NCBI RefSeq assembly: GCF_037892605.1
Contig: NZ_JBBKTU010000001.1
Coordinates: 806,001-870,000 of the forward strand
DNA: 64,000 bases
Direction: 5' to 3'
Origin: Lacibacter sp. H407
GTDB taxonomy: Bacteria; Bacteroidota; Bacteroidia; Chitinophagales; Chitinophagaceae
The notes under the pieces were generated by a model. It was not told the origin of the DNA, did not search any database, and saw only the letters and a list, made by a program, of their open reading frames with translations. A program made the position numbers and the translations under genes. The stretch's first letter is position 1. Each line of letters opens with the position of its first letter. Below, piece after piece: positions 28,583-36,326 of the stretch.

Positions 28583-29428
28583 ATGAAAAAAATCATCAGC
28601 CTCCTAATCATTAGCCTTATCATCTTTCAAGCAAATGCCCAAACCAATGCCTTTAAAGTAGAAGTAAGTGGGAAAGGCCAACCCATCATTCTTATTCCTG
28701 GTTACAGTTGCAGTGGTGAGGTGTGGAACGAAACCGTTGCTCACCTGAAAGACCGTTACGAATGTCACGTGATCACTATTGCAGGTTATGCTGGTGTACC
28801 GAAACTGGATACACCTATCCTCAAAACCGTTCGCAACGAACTCATCAACTATGTAAAAACAAAAAAGCTAAACAAGCCGATGTTGATCGGTCATAGTTTG
28901 GGTGCATTTATGAGTCTGTGGGTGAGCAGCGTGGAGCCCGATCTGTTTGGAAAGATCATTTGCGTGGATGGGTTACCGTTTGTATCGGCGGTTTCAGATA
29001 CCACTACCAACGCAGAAGTATTGAAAAAGAATCCACAGTTCAATCCGGAAGCTGTAGCAAAAAATTTTGAAATGATCCCGAATGAAAATTATGTAAAAAA
29101 TATGACGGGTGCAATGTTGTACCAGGTAAATGATACAGCCCGTGCAATACAGATCGCAACGTGGAGTTCGCAGTGCGATCGTCGCACATTGGGTTATACC
29201 ATTGTGGAGATATCAACTACCGATTTGCGTGAAGACATTGCAAAGATCAAACAACCGGTATTGGTACTCGGTAGTATTTATGGTACAGAAGCAAACAGTC
29301 ATGTAATGTTGAATCACCAGTTCAGAAACGTGCCCAACAAAACCATTGAAGTCGCCAACAGCAAACATTTTATTATGTATGATGTGCCTGAATGGTTCTA
29401 TGCAAAAGTGGATGCATTCTTACAATAA
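28583..29428 (+). CDS. Secreted alpha/beta hydrolase
   Basis: A 281-residue protein with signal peptide MKKIISLLIISLIIFQANAQ. The alpha/beta-hydrolase core shows the oxyanion strand IILIPGYSCSGEVW, the nucleophile elbow LIGHSLGAFMS with Ser near 108, VLVLGSIYG before the acid position, and catalytic His in VANSKHFIMYD near the C-terminus. It could act as an esterase or lipase in the periplasm; substrate unknown. The ECF sigma factor gene follows within 40 bases, so the two may be cotranscribed. Confidence 0.82.
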   Translation: MKKIISLLIISLIIFQANAQTNAFKVEVSGKGQPIILIPGYSCSGEVWNETVAHLKDRYECHVITIAGYAGVPKLDTPILKTVRNELINYVKTKKLNKPMLIGHSLGAFMSLWVSSVEPDLFGKIICVDGLPFVSAVSDTTTNAEVLKKNPQFNPEAVAKNFEMIPNENYVKNMTGAMLYQVNDTARAIQIATWSSQCDRRTLGYTIVEISTTDLREDIAKIKQPVLVLGSIYGTEANSHVMLNHQFRNVPNKTIEVANSKHFIMYDVPEWFYAKVDAFLQ

Positions 29429-29467
29429 ATTTTGCAAGACCAAATTCAACATTATCTTACCGCTGCA

Positions 29468-29959
29468 ATGAGACAAGAAGAACAGTTTACAGAGTTATAC
29501 AACCAGTATGCTTCAGGCATCCGCAAGCTGTGTCTTGGTTACACAGGTGATGCAATGCTGGCCGAAGATCTGTTGCAGGAGAGCTTTGTGAAAGTGTGGA
29601 AGAATATGGACAAGTTTCGAGGCGATGCTGCATGGAGTACCTGGATCTATCGGATTGCGGCCAACACCTGTTTAACACACCTCCGAAAAAAGAACGAACA
29701 ATTTGTAGATGCCGATGAAGAACGCTTAGCAATGATACCGGATGATGAACGCAACAAAGAACAGGAAGTGCAGTTGTTGTATAAATGCATCAGCAAGTTA
29801 GCAGAAACAGACAGGCTGATCATTACACTGGTACTCGAAGACAAACCCTATGAAGAGATTGCCGAGATCACCGGTATTACTGAAAATAACCTGCGTGTAA
29901 AAATTCACCGTATTAAAAAACAGCTCAGCGAAATTTACAACAGTTATGAAAGACTTTGA
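29468..29959 (+). CDS. ECF-family RNA polymerase sigma factor
   Basis: About 163 residues. Region 2 (residues about 5-75: FTELYNQYASGIRKLCLGYT, LAEDLLQESFVKVWKNMDKF) and region 4 (LAETDRLIITLVLEDKPYEE, IAEITGITENNLRVKIHRIK) are both complete, with the acidic spacer NEQFVDADEERLAMI between. A TTG at 29432 could add 12 residues, but the ATG at 29468 starts the domain. The next gene overlaps by 14 bases and encodes a membrane protein, as expected of a sigma/anti-sigma pair. Confidence 0.88.
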   Translation: MRQEEQFTELYNQYASGIRKLCLGYTGDAMLAEDLLQESFVKVWKNMDKFRGDAAWSTWIYRIAANTCLTHLRKKNEQFVDADEERLAMIPDDERNKEQEVQLLYKCISKLAETDRLIITLVLEDKPYEEIAEITGITENNLRVKIHRIKKQLSEIYNSYERL

Positions 29960-30554
29960 TGCAATAAAAGATTTGTGGCAACAGTCGAAACCGGCTGAAC
30001 AAAAAGCAGTGGACATGCAGGCCATTACCCGTCAATCGAAAGATACGAGGACGAAGCTATTCCGTCAGCTGTTGTTTGGAGGTATCATTCTATTTTTTAC
30101 CGTTGTCTTCATTACTTGGATGATGTATTTCAGTACTATGAAACTCACTTGGTTCGTTACACATATTGCCATATGGATTATTAACACGACCGTTCTGTTG
30201 CAATCGATCCTTACACTTTTTACAGCTTACAAAGTGAGTTTGGTTGATGATACGTTGCCACCTGCACAACATTTGCAGCAATGGGAGGAATATTATGCAT
30301 TTCGTAAAAAACAAATTCAATGGAATAAACCACTTTACTTTTTCTTTTTGAATTTAGGAATGGGTTTATATTTTCTTGAAGTGGTGCATGGCCGACCGAT
30401 CGGTTATATTATTACACTTATTGTTGTGTATTGTGGCTGGATGTTGTATGCGTATTTCATTCTCGGCAGACGCATTTTAGCAAAAGAAGAAAAAAGACTG
30501 AAAGGAATTATGGATGAGTTGAAGGGGATTGAAGAGCAGTTGAAGACAGAATGA
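29946..30554 (+). CDS. Four-helix membrane protein, probable anti-sigma partner
   Basis: A 202-residue protein. The cytoplasmic N-terminus begins MKDFDAIKDLWQQSKPAEQK. Four hydrophobic segments follow in two pairs (FGGIILFFTVVFITWMMYF, IAIWIINTTVLLQSILTLF, YFFFLNLGMGLYFLEVV, IITLIVVYCGWMLYAYFIL), with a charged coiled tail (EEKRLKGIMDELKGIEEQLK). No zinc-binding anti-sigma domain is visible. The 14-base overlap with the sigma gene and the Bacteroidota habit of pairing ECF sigmas with short-tailed membrane proteins suggest an anti-sigma role. No family recognised. Confidence 0.7.
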   Translation: MKDFDAIKDLWQQSKPAEQKAVDMQAITRQSKDTRTKLFRQLLFGGIILFFTVVFITWMMYFSTMKLTWFVTHIAIWIINTTVLLQSILTLFTAYKVSLVDDTLPPAQHLQQWEEYYAFRKKQIQWNKPLYFFFLNLGMGLYFLEVVHGRPIGYIITLIVVYCGWMLYAYFILGRRILAKEEKRLKGIMDELKGIEEQLKTE

Positions 30555-31172
30555 TTAAACAGTAGGCGTTCGGTTCCCGGTTTTTATTTTCCAGTATTCG
30601 ATGTAGTAGCAAAGCATAGCGTCATTCATTTCAAGGTCATCATTAAGTTTCATTGTTGTCTCATATATGGTGTCGGAATACCTATCGTAGTGAAACAGGA
30701 TGAGTGACCTCGTGACTGAATCGCTTGAATGATCTTCTTCGATATAACTGGCCATAAAATCTTCCCAGGCTATTTCCATTTCTAACTTTTGAAACCAAAT
30801 ACTTTTGGAACTAATGATAATTTTCGGTTTTCGGTCAACGATCGATCGAAGTTCAAGCATTACAAAAATCATCAGCATTGTCATTGATATGTAGGGATTG
30901 CCTGAATCCTGGCTCCATGATTGATAAAAAAATAAAAACATAAACAAATGCAAAGCGGCGATTCTGTAAATCGCCGCTTTTAAATTGTATCTGATAGTTA
31001 TTTCTTCTGATGGAACCTGGTAATCTTCGTATGTATTACCGACATCCCATGTTGTTTTGTAGGTTTTCTCTTTCTGTTGCCACCATCTTCGTGGCTGTTC
31101 TCTAAATCGTTCTTTCAGTGCTTGTAGTAATTCTATTTGTCTTTTTTCAAGGGTTTCATTCATCTTACACAA
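30555..31172 (-). CDS. Hypothetical membrane protein
   Basis: A 205-residue protein. The charged N-terminal helix (ETLEKRQIELLQALKERFRE) is followed by an EEITIRYNLKAAIYRIAALH region, two hydrophobic segments (LHLFMFLFFYQSWS and ISMTMLMIFVMLELRSIV) and a beta-rich C-terminal part (KIIISSKSIWFQKLEMEIAW). The last part resembles YcxB-like PH-fold domains in style, but I cannot assign it. The stop abuts the stop of the convergent gene at 30554, with no spacer, so transcripts must overlap. Confidence 0.65.
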   Translation of the reverse strand: MCKMNETLEKRQIELLQALKERFREQPRRWWQQKEKTYKTTWDVGNTYEDYQVPSEEITIRYNLKAAIYRIAALHLFMFLFFYQSWSQDSGNPYISMTMLMIFVMLELRSIVDRKPKIIISSKSIWFQKLEMEIAWEDFMASYIEEDHSSDSVTRSLILFHYDRYSDTIYETTMKLNDDLEMNDAMLCYYIEYWKIKTGNRTPTV

Positions 31173-31210
31173 AACTATAAAGCCAATATTACCACAATGT
31201 TAAATTCAGT

Positions 31211-31248
31211 AAAAACAAAACTCCTGCTACATTACTGCAACAGGAGTT
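31211..31248 (-). terminator. Intrinsic terminator after rtcB
   Basis: On the minus strand AACTCCTG (31248-31241) and CAGGAGTT (31226-31219) pair across a 14-base loop, followed by TTGTTTTTACTG. It lies 50 bases after the rtcB stop and would end the RNA-repair operon transcript. Confidence 0.75.
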
Positions 31249-31296
31249 GAAACGGTTTTTGATTTACCAATTATTCATTATCAATTATCCATTCAT

Positions 31297-32742
31297 CTAC
31301 TCTCCTTCCACCTCTCTCGTCTTCTGCCAAGGCTTAATACTCGGTCCATCCATTTTCACGATCTTCGGTGTAAACTTTCCAACAACATCAACTAATGATT
31401 GCTGACTCTGCATCACCAGTTCAATATCCTTGTAAGCAAATGGTGCTTCGTCTAATCCGCCGCCCATTAACTTCACGCCATGCTTTTTCAATTCATCTTT
31501 CAATGCATTATGCGTAATGCTTTGCATAGCTCTTGAACGACTCATTAAACGTCCGGCTCCATGTGAAGCTGAATTAACAGATGCTGTTTCTCCTTTACCT
31601 TTTACAATAAAGCCAGCGGCTGTCATGCTTCCCGGAATAATACCCAGTACATCTTTACCTGCTGGTGTTGCACCCTTACGATGAACGATCACATCTTTTC
31701 CTTCCCACTTTTCTTTCCACGCAAAGTTGTGATGATTCTCCACCATCTTTATTGGTCTTCGTCCAAGTTGTTTGGCGATCTTTTGATGAATTACATGATG
31801 ACAGGCACTTGCATAATCACCGGCTAAATTCATCGCTAACCAATATTCCATTCCTTCTTCTTCATCGAGGTTTAACCAGGCAAGATTTTTTGCATCCTGC
31901 GGCAAACGTCTTTTACTGATAGCGATCTTGGTATAATGGTTCGCAATGTTTGCACCCAATGCTCTTGAACCGGAGTGACTCAACAGCCCAACATACTTCC
32001 CTGCTTCCACACCCAACACTTCATCTTTCTCTGCAATTTCCACCACACCAAATTCAACAAAGTGATTTCCGCTTCCGCTGCTACCTAATTGTTTCCATGC
32101 ACGACCGTGCAGGTTTTTCAGCAACGGCAATTCGAAAAACAATTCGTTATCCATCACTTCATGATTGGCACTTTGTTTAAACTGTGCGCCGCTTCCAAAT
32201 AAAGTAGCTTCGCCAATCTCTCTTGCAAAGAATGCTTCTCGTTGTACCAGATCTTTCGGATCGATATCAAAAATGCTCAAACACATTCTGCAACCAATAT
32301 CTACACCAACACCATAAGGTATCACTGCATTCTCAGTTGCCAATACACCACCGATCGGCAAACCATAACCATGATGTGCATCGGGCATTAATGCGCCGGC
32401 TACTGCCACAGGTAATTTTGCTGCGGTGTACATCTGGTGCATGGCGCTTTGTTCAATATGCTCGCTTCCGAACACATTAAATTGAATTCCGTTTTGATTC
32501 AACGACAACTCTCCTTCACTTTCTTTTTCATCCGGCATCAATTGTTTTGCGATCAATGCCAGCACAGCATCATCTAAATAATTTGCAGGTGATGCCAACA
32601 CTGCTTTCAACAGTTCCATAACTTCCTCCTTTGTGTGATGCTTGTATTTTTTTTGCATCACATTCATGGCGACGCTGATCACCGGTCCTTCCGGATAGCC
32701 AATCGCTCTTAATTCTTTTCCTGATATTTTTAACTTGCTCAT
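31297..32742 (-). CDS. rtcB: RtcB family RNA ligase
   Basis: A 481-residue RNA-splicing ligase. Motifs in order: PDAHHGYGLPIGGV, VGVDIGCRM (metal Cys), SSGSGNHFVEF, LLSHSGSRALG, VENHHNFAW, VHRKGATPAGK and SASHGAGRLMSRSRA, which carries the His that is guanylylated. RtcB joins RNA 2',3'-cyclic phosphate or 3'-phosphate to 5'-OH ends using GTP and Mn. It seals tRNA exon halves in archaea and animals and repairs nicked RNA in bacteria. Here it closes an operon-like run containing 15 tRNAs and permuted tRNA genes. The N-terminal 80 residues are an extension relative to E. coli RtcB. Confidence 0.95.
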   Translation of the reverse strand: MSKLKISGKELRAIGYPEGPVISVAMNVMQKKYKHHTKEEVMELLKAVLASPANYLDDAVLALIAKQLMPDEKESEGELSLNQNGIQFNVFGSEHIEQSAMHQMYTAAKLPVAVAGALMPDAHHGYGLPIGGVLATENAVIPYGVGVDIGCRMCLSIFDIDPKDLVQREAFFAREIGEATLFGSGAQFKQSANHEVMDNELFFELPLLKNLHGRAWKQLGSSGSGNHFVEFGVVEIAEKDEVLGVEAGKYVGLLSHSGSRALGANIANHYTKIAISKRRLPQDAKNLAWLNLDEEEGMEYWLAMNLAGDYASACHHVIHQKIAKQLGRRPIKMVENHHNFAWKEKWEGKDVIVHRKGATPAGKDVLGIIPGSMTAAGFIVKGKGETASVNSASHGAGRLMSRSRAMQSITHNALKDELKKHGVKLMGGGLDEAPFAYKDIELVMQSQQSLVDVVGKFTPKIVKMDGPSIKPWQKTREVEGE

Positions 32743-32747
32743 TGTTT

Positions 32748-33305
32748 TTAGTTTTTAAATTCTCTACGCACTTTTTCCATTTGCATAAGGTGCCTATTTA
32801 TGTGCTGCACTAAAAAATAGATATAGTGATACATATCAATCTTTCCGAGATCATTAACACTCATCATTGTTTTGTAAAGCACTCCTTCTCCCTTAGGCAT
32901 TTGATCAAGATATAACAGACATTCCAGCATTTGTTCGTTCAAAGTTGATTTGATTTCATTTAATGACAAGGTGCCTTTTGGCTCCATATGCTCAGGCCTG
33001 CTCCATTTAAAAGAATTGTGTTCGCCAATCATTTTCAATTTCTCCCAATCTAAGTCATAGTTAAGAAGCAAATCATCATAGTTTTTATCTTTTGCTATTT
33101 CAACAGCTTTAGCAGTTCCTTTTCTGACAAGAATTAGCAAGTAATGATTAGTCAGAGAAATATGTTCCAACACTTCTCTGATACTCCACCCGCCTTTTAC
33201 CGGTCGATAATCTAATAGTTCATCATTCGCTTCAAAACACAAAAACAAATGAGCAAATGCTTTTGATAGATCTTCCCTAATCCTAGTAATTACATTTTGT
33301 ATCAT
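32748..33305 (-). CDS. DinB-like four-helix bundle protein
   Basis: A 185-residue protein of the DinB/YfiT-like putative metalloenzyme fold. An N-terminal helix precedes the KGGWSIREVLEHISLTNHYL segment, whose His matches the first metal ligand. The C-terminal YHYIYFLVQHINRHLMQMEK carries two further His (H-x3-H), as in DinB_2 proteins. Function of the fold is varied (thiol transfer, detoxification). It ends 5 bases before rtcB, so it is translated in the same operon; its link to RNA repair is unknown. Confidence 0.78.
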   Translation of the reverse strand: MIQNVITRIREDLSKAFAHLFLCFEANDELLDYRPVKGGWSIREVLEHISLTNHYLLILVRKGTAKAVEIAKDKNYDDLLLNYDLDWEKLKMIGEHNSFKWSRPEHMEPKGTLSLNEIKSTLNEQMLECLLYLDQMPKGEGVLYKTMMSVNDLGKIDMYHYIYFLVQHINRHLMQMEKVRREFKN

Positions 33306-33350
33306 AATTTGATTAAAGCTAAATAGGTTTATTCAATAGAATTCCCAACC

Positions 33351-33370
33351 GTACAAGTGTGCGACGCAAC
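33351..33370 (+). repeat. Dispersed repeat GTACAAG(T/A)GTGCGACGCAAC, copy 1
   Basis: A 20-base core shared with copies at 37223-37242 (minus, one mismatch) and near 40831-40854. An AATAGAATT block precedes it at 33335-33343, as it does in copy 3. It lies between the DinB-like and slipin genes. Confidence 0.6.
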
Positions 33371-33434
33371 AAAAACTCAATAGTAGCAGTGGCGGCGACA
33401 ACAAAATAATCATCGCTCACCACTACTTCCCATT

Positions 33435-34532
33435 TTATTTCTGTGGTACGAAAATCTGCTTCAACTGTTCAATCAACACACCGTTACCACTTACACTGAT
33501 GTTGCTGATCTTGTCGGCGATCTTTTCTACATATTCCATTTCCTTCAGTTTCCACAACATCGCATTTTCTTCCATCAGCTTGGCAGTGTTCAGCAAGCTA
33601 CGGGTGCTGGCAGTTTCTTCACGACGCATGATGCTGTTGGCCTGCGCTTTCTTCTCGGCGATCAACACCTGGTTCATGATCTCTTTTACATCGCCCGGCA
33701 AAATGATATCACGGATACCAAAACCAAGCACTTCAATACCCAACGCTTCCGCTTTCTCTTTTACCTGCGCCAGAATGTAAGGAGCAACTGCCTCTTTTTT
33801 CTCCAGCAATTCATCGAATCCATAACCGGCAATGTATTCACGCAGCACCAATTGAAAAGCTACGTACAATTGTTTATCGTACTCTTTGTTTTGCAACAAT
33901 GCTTTTTCAATATCGGCCACTTTGTATTGTGCCCATGCATTCAAACGCAAAGCCGCTTTGTCTTTGGTTAGAATTTCCTGGCCGTTGATCTCCAGTTGTT
34001 GCTGACGTTTATCTACTTTACCCACCAACACACTAATGCTGTTCTTCCACCAGTAGTACACACCGCTCTGCAAACGTTTTTGGAATTTACCATCAACAAA
34101 CAGCAAAGCCTCTTCGTAGTTTTCTACACTGTAGTTACGCACATACGGAGCCAGCAACCTGTTTTGCAAAACAGCACGATCAATGTTTTCATCGATCTCC
34201 ACTTTGCTGATGTCTGCCTTTACAAACGCATACTCAACAGCACTTTTCCAGTAAGTGTAACGACCGGCAGTCAACACCTGATCCAACAAACCATTTTCAT
34301 ATTTCAACACAATTTCATTGTCTTTTACATCTACCACATGCAAGGCTTCTGCTAATGCAGCGTCCTGCAACAGGATGTTCAATTCAATTGGCGCTACAAA
34401 TCGTTTATTAAGATCATAAAACTGCACTTCTTTGTTGCACAACCAGTAGTTACCTTCTTTCAGCATTTGCTGATATACACCATTCTTAAATACCAATGCC
34501 ACATGGTAGGCATTTACTTTTACACGTTTCAT
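33435..34532 (-). CDS. SPFH/Band-7 slipin-like protein
   Basis: About 365 residues from MKRVKVNAYH. The N-terminal half has three repeats of a short beta motif (HVALVFKNGVYQQMLKEGNY, NEIVLKYENGLLDQVLTAGR, EALLFVDGKFQKRLQSGVYY). The SPFH domain follows (TKDKAALRLNAWAQYKVADI through LGIEVLGFGIRDIILPGDVK), then an alanine/glutamate-rich coiled coil (VLIAEKKAQANSIMRREETA). No membrane helix is obvious. Slipin-like proteins are known neighbours of RtcB in bacterial RNA-repair clusters, where a scaffold role is suspected. A start at 34562 is possible. Confidence 0.85.
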   Translation of the reverse strand: MKRVKVNAYHVALVFKNGVYQQMLKEGNYWLCNKEVQFYDLNKRFVAPIELNILLQDAALAEALHVVDVKDNEIVLKYENGLLDQVLTAGRYTYWKSAVEYAFVKADISKVEIDENIDRAVLQNRLLAPYVRNYSVENYEEALLFVDGKFQKRLQSGVYYWWKNSISVLVGKVDKRQQQLEINGQEILTKDKAALRLNAWAQYKVADIEKALLQNKEYDKQLYVAFQLVLREYIAGYGFDELLEKKEAVAPYILAQVKEKAEALGIEVLGFGIRDIILPGDVKEIMNQVLIAEKKAQANSIMRREETASTRSLLNTAKLMEENAMLWKLKEMEYVEKIADKISNISVSGNGVLIEQLKQIFVPQK

Positions 34533-34562
34533 TTTATTTGTTTTGTTGCGCATTGCATACAT

Positions 34563-34843
34563 GCAATTTGCAGTTGTTTAAAAAGAATAAAGCCGGTTGG
34601 TTGATCATCCTGTTGTTACGGAGATGAATGTTCAATTGCGTTAGTTCAAGCGGTTCATCAAACGCCTGTTGATGATAGGTATCATCAATTCTGAGTGATG
34701 GAGCGAATGCTTTTGCACAACTTCTTTTTCACCTGCGGGTAATTACCTGATTGCAGCATCAATCAACTGATCGTTAACGATTCATCTTTTGATACCGCCG
34801 GCCAATCACCCGGCTTTATTTGTTGGTCAGCATTTGAGAAGCG
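34563..34843 (-). pseudogene. Coding-like remnant between permuted tRNAs and slipin gene
   Basis: No intact gene. On the minus strand one frame continues out of the tRNA-like unit as DEVQRFSNADQQIKPGDWPA and stops at 34763. Another frame gives SLRIDDTYHQQAFDEPLELT up to the slipin start. Both have protein-like composition but are broken by stops and a frame change. A GCCGG/CCGGC inverted pair lies near 34800-34814. It may be a decayed gene, a long leader or further tRNA-like material; I cannot decide. Confidence 0.35.
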
Positions 34844-34930
34844 CTGTACTTCGTCTGCTACATTATCAGTGTAGTGTTCTACCATTGAACTATTCACCCT
34901 TGAGATGAAACAGGATTCGAACCTGTACTT
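34844..34930 (-). tRNA. Circularly permuted tRNA-like gene, anticodon GAT (Ile)
   Basis: On the minus strand the order is T-arm ACAGG-TTCGAAT-CCTGT (34926-34910), 3' acceptor strand TTCATCT (34909-34903), linker CAA, 5' acceptor strand GGGTGAA (34899-34893), TA, D-arm GTTC-AATGGTA-GAAC, A, and a complete anticodon arm CTACA-CTGATAA-TGTAG (34874-34858). The two acceptor strands pair over 7 bp with two G-U. In linear order no 3' partner for GGGTGAA exists. AAGTACAG is repeated at both ends (34930-34923 and 34851-34844), 79 bases apart, one tRNA length plus linker. Joining the ends would give a 76-nt tRNA with U33 and anticodon GAU. Confidence 0.75.
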
Positions 34931-35012
34931 GGGAGCTGACACTCTAGCCACTTGAGTTACCCCGTTTTTACGGGAGAAGGATTCGAACCTTCGTCCTTCA
35001 GCGTATTGGCAG
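34929..35012 (-). tRNA. Circularly permuted tRNA-like gene, anticodon loop split (Gly-like NCC)
   Basis: On the minus strand: loop-like CTGCCAA (35012-35006), TAC, anticodon 3' strand GCTGA (35002-34998), variable AGGAC, T-arm GAAGG-TTCGAAT-CCTTC (34992-34976), 3' acceptor TCCCGT, linker AAAA, 5' acceptor ACGGGG (34965-34960), TA, D-arm ACTC-AAGTGGCTA-GAGT, G, anticodon 5' strand TCAGC (34939-34935), then CCC within CTCCCAA. TCAGC pairs with GCTGA, and ACGGGG with TCCCGT, only if the order is circular. Read linearly, only 14 bases separate D- and T-stems, too few for an anticodon arm. Gly is inferred from the CTNCCAA loop sequences. Confidence 0.7.
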
Positions 35013-35095
35013 GCATAGCACAACTGCAACAACAGCATACAACAGGTTACTACCGTTGCACTATCGTGCTTCTTTGAAACACAGATCCGGTTTGC
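35013..35095 (-). ncRNA. Degenerate tRNA-like half, possible third permuted unit
   Basis: On the minus strand GTGTTTC (35082-35076), AAA, GAAGCAC (35072-35066) form a 7-bp acceptor-like hairpin with one G-U. This is the same layout as the two permuted tRNAs that follow. A D-arm-like GTGCAACGGTAGTAAC comes next. The upstream T-arm is not canonical (a CAGAT/ATCTG stem with a 14-base loop), and the stretch after the D-arm is long and TG-rich. Either a decayed unit or one with an intron-like insert. Confidence 0.4.
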
Positions 35096-35140
35096 TGTCA
35101 ATCTGCATATACCTGTCTTGCCGTTAAGCAAGCTTTTATT

Positions 35141-35228
35141 GTCTGAACCATGATTTGGGGAGATGAAACAGATTCATAAGATTATTCTCTTCATAATCCA
35201 TTAAATCCACCCAAATCCCGGTTCAGAC
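35141..35228. repeat. Large inverted repeat TGTCTGAACC...GGTTCAGACA, copy A
   Basis: GTCTGAACC (35141-35149) pairs with GGTTCAGAC (35220-35228), and GATTTGGG (35152-35159) with CCCAAATC (35210-35217). This gives a long hairpin enclosing about 50 AT-rich bases. It sits immediately after the AAA ATPase gene. Similar TCTGAACC palindromes are scattered in many Bacteroidota genomes. A related copy precedes the same gene. Confidence 0.8.
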
Positions 35229-35231
35229 ATT

Positions 35232-36308
35232 TTAATTCATTAATTCCACCTGTCTGCGAAAACCAATCACTTCAACTTTTTCAACCTGTTGTGTTTTTTC
35301 ATGCGGGTTGGCAATCTCTGCAATGGTCATCGGTTGATCAATCAGCTTATCGAAACCAAAATGATTTGATAAACGATTGGCTTTCTCCACACCCAATTTT
35401 CCAAACTCATACTTTGCGATCAGTCTTCCTTTGCGCATTAACGCACTATCCACCATCGTAAGCGAATTGTTGAAGGTGCAGATCAATTGCACATTCAGGA
35501 AATCAGCCAGTAACCCATCTGAAATATTCAACAGGTTCGATACAGATGAACTGCTGCTATACTTTCTGTCCATGATAATATTCTCTGCATCTTCAATGAT
35601 CAATACCGTGTTAGGATTATCAATCAGCAGTTCAATAAAATCAGGATTCATCAAATTACCTGCAACAGAAGGCGACAGGAACAATACACGTTTCTTGATT
35701 TTTCCAACCAGGTAACGCAGGTAGGTTGTTTTGCCCGTGCCGGGTAAACCATGCAGCAGTACAATTCCTTTGTCGTTCTTTTGACTCAATCTTTTTCTGA
35801 TCACTTCATCTATTTCCTTAAAATCATCTTCATAAAAAAGATTCAAGTCAAGCTTTGTACGTTTGATCTCCATTGCTTTTAAATCAAGATGATTTCTGTT
35901 CTGCACGATCAGGTTTATTTCTAATGGCTGGCGACGTTGCCGTTCCTTAAACTGATTGACCATGATGCTGAGTTCCTGCACAAACGCATCATTTTTTCCG
36001 TTGTGCAATACTTCGCAATAGTCATCATCAAATTCAAGTATGCAATTATTGATTAAAATCACCACTGTTTTATCGAACTGGAATTTCTTTTTCTTTTGCT
36101 TGTACCAGCGTGTCTGATGAATATCCTTTATCATTTCAGCATAACGCTCCTTAAATACTCCAAATGCTTTTTCACCATCGATATAATTCATGAAATGAAT
36201 ACTCGGCAAGCTGTTGAAGCAATACAGGTATAAAATTTTCGTATCCAAAAAATTATCAGAGAACACATTGTTAGCACTGATCACTTTTTGATTAAATAAA
36301 CTGTCCAT
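35232..36308 (-). CDS. BCS1-like AAA+ ATPase
   Basis: A 358-residue protein. The N-terminal 180 residues have no recognised domain but include KKKKFQFDKTVVILINNCIL. The AAA core has Walker A LLHGLPGTGKTTYLRYL near 190, Walker B NTVLIIEDAENIIMD, sensor 1 QLICTFNNS and the arginine region ALMRKGRLIAKYEF, the order typical of BCS1-type AAA proteins. Likely remodels a protein or RNP using ATP. It lies between the YkuK-like gene and the permuted tRNAs, framed by two inverted repeats, on the same strand as rtcB. The specific client is unknown. Confidence 0.82.
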   Translation of the reverse strand: MDSLFNQKVISANNVFSDNFLDTKILYLYCFNSLPSIHFMNYIDGEKAFGVFKERYAEMIKDIHQTRWYKQKKKKFQFDKTVVILINNCILEFDDDYCEVLHNGKNDAFVQELSIMVNQFKERQRRQPLEINLIVQNRNHLDLKAMEIKRTKLDLNLFYEDDFKEIDEVIRKRLSQKNDKGIVLLHGLPGTGKTTYLRYLVGKIKKRVLFLSPSVAGNLMNPDFIELLIDNPNTVLIIEDAENIIMDRKYSSSSSVSNLLNISDGLLADFLNVQLICTFNNSLTMVDSALMRKGRLIAKYEFGKLGVEKANRLSNHFGFDKLIDQPMTIAEIANPHEKTQQVEKVEVIGFRRQVELMN

Positions 36309-36326
36309 TGTTTTTAATTTTTAATT

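Noticed and set aside
34903-34965. Reading the segment as one ordinary linear tRNA
   Set aside because: The 5' strand ACGGGG does not pair with the 3' strand TTCATCT, and only 13 bases lie between the D- and T-stems, so no anticodon arm fits. The permuted reading pairs all strands.
34763-35131. A 122-codon minus-strand ORF across the permuted tRNA block
   Set aside because: It runs through T-arms, acceptor stems and D-arms of the tRNA-like units, and its composition changes abruptly at their edges; RNA structure explains the sequence better.
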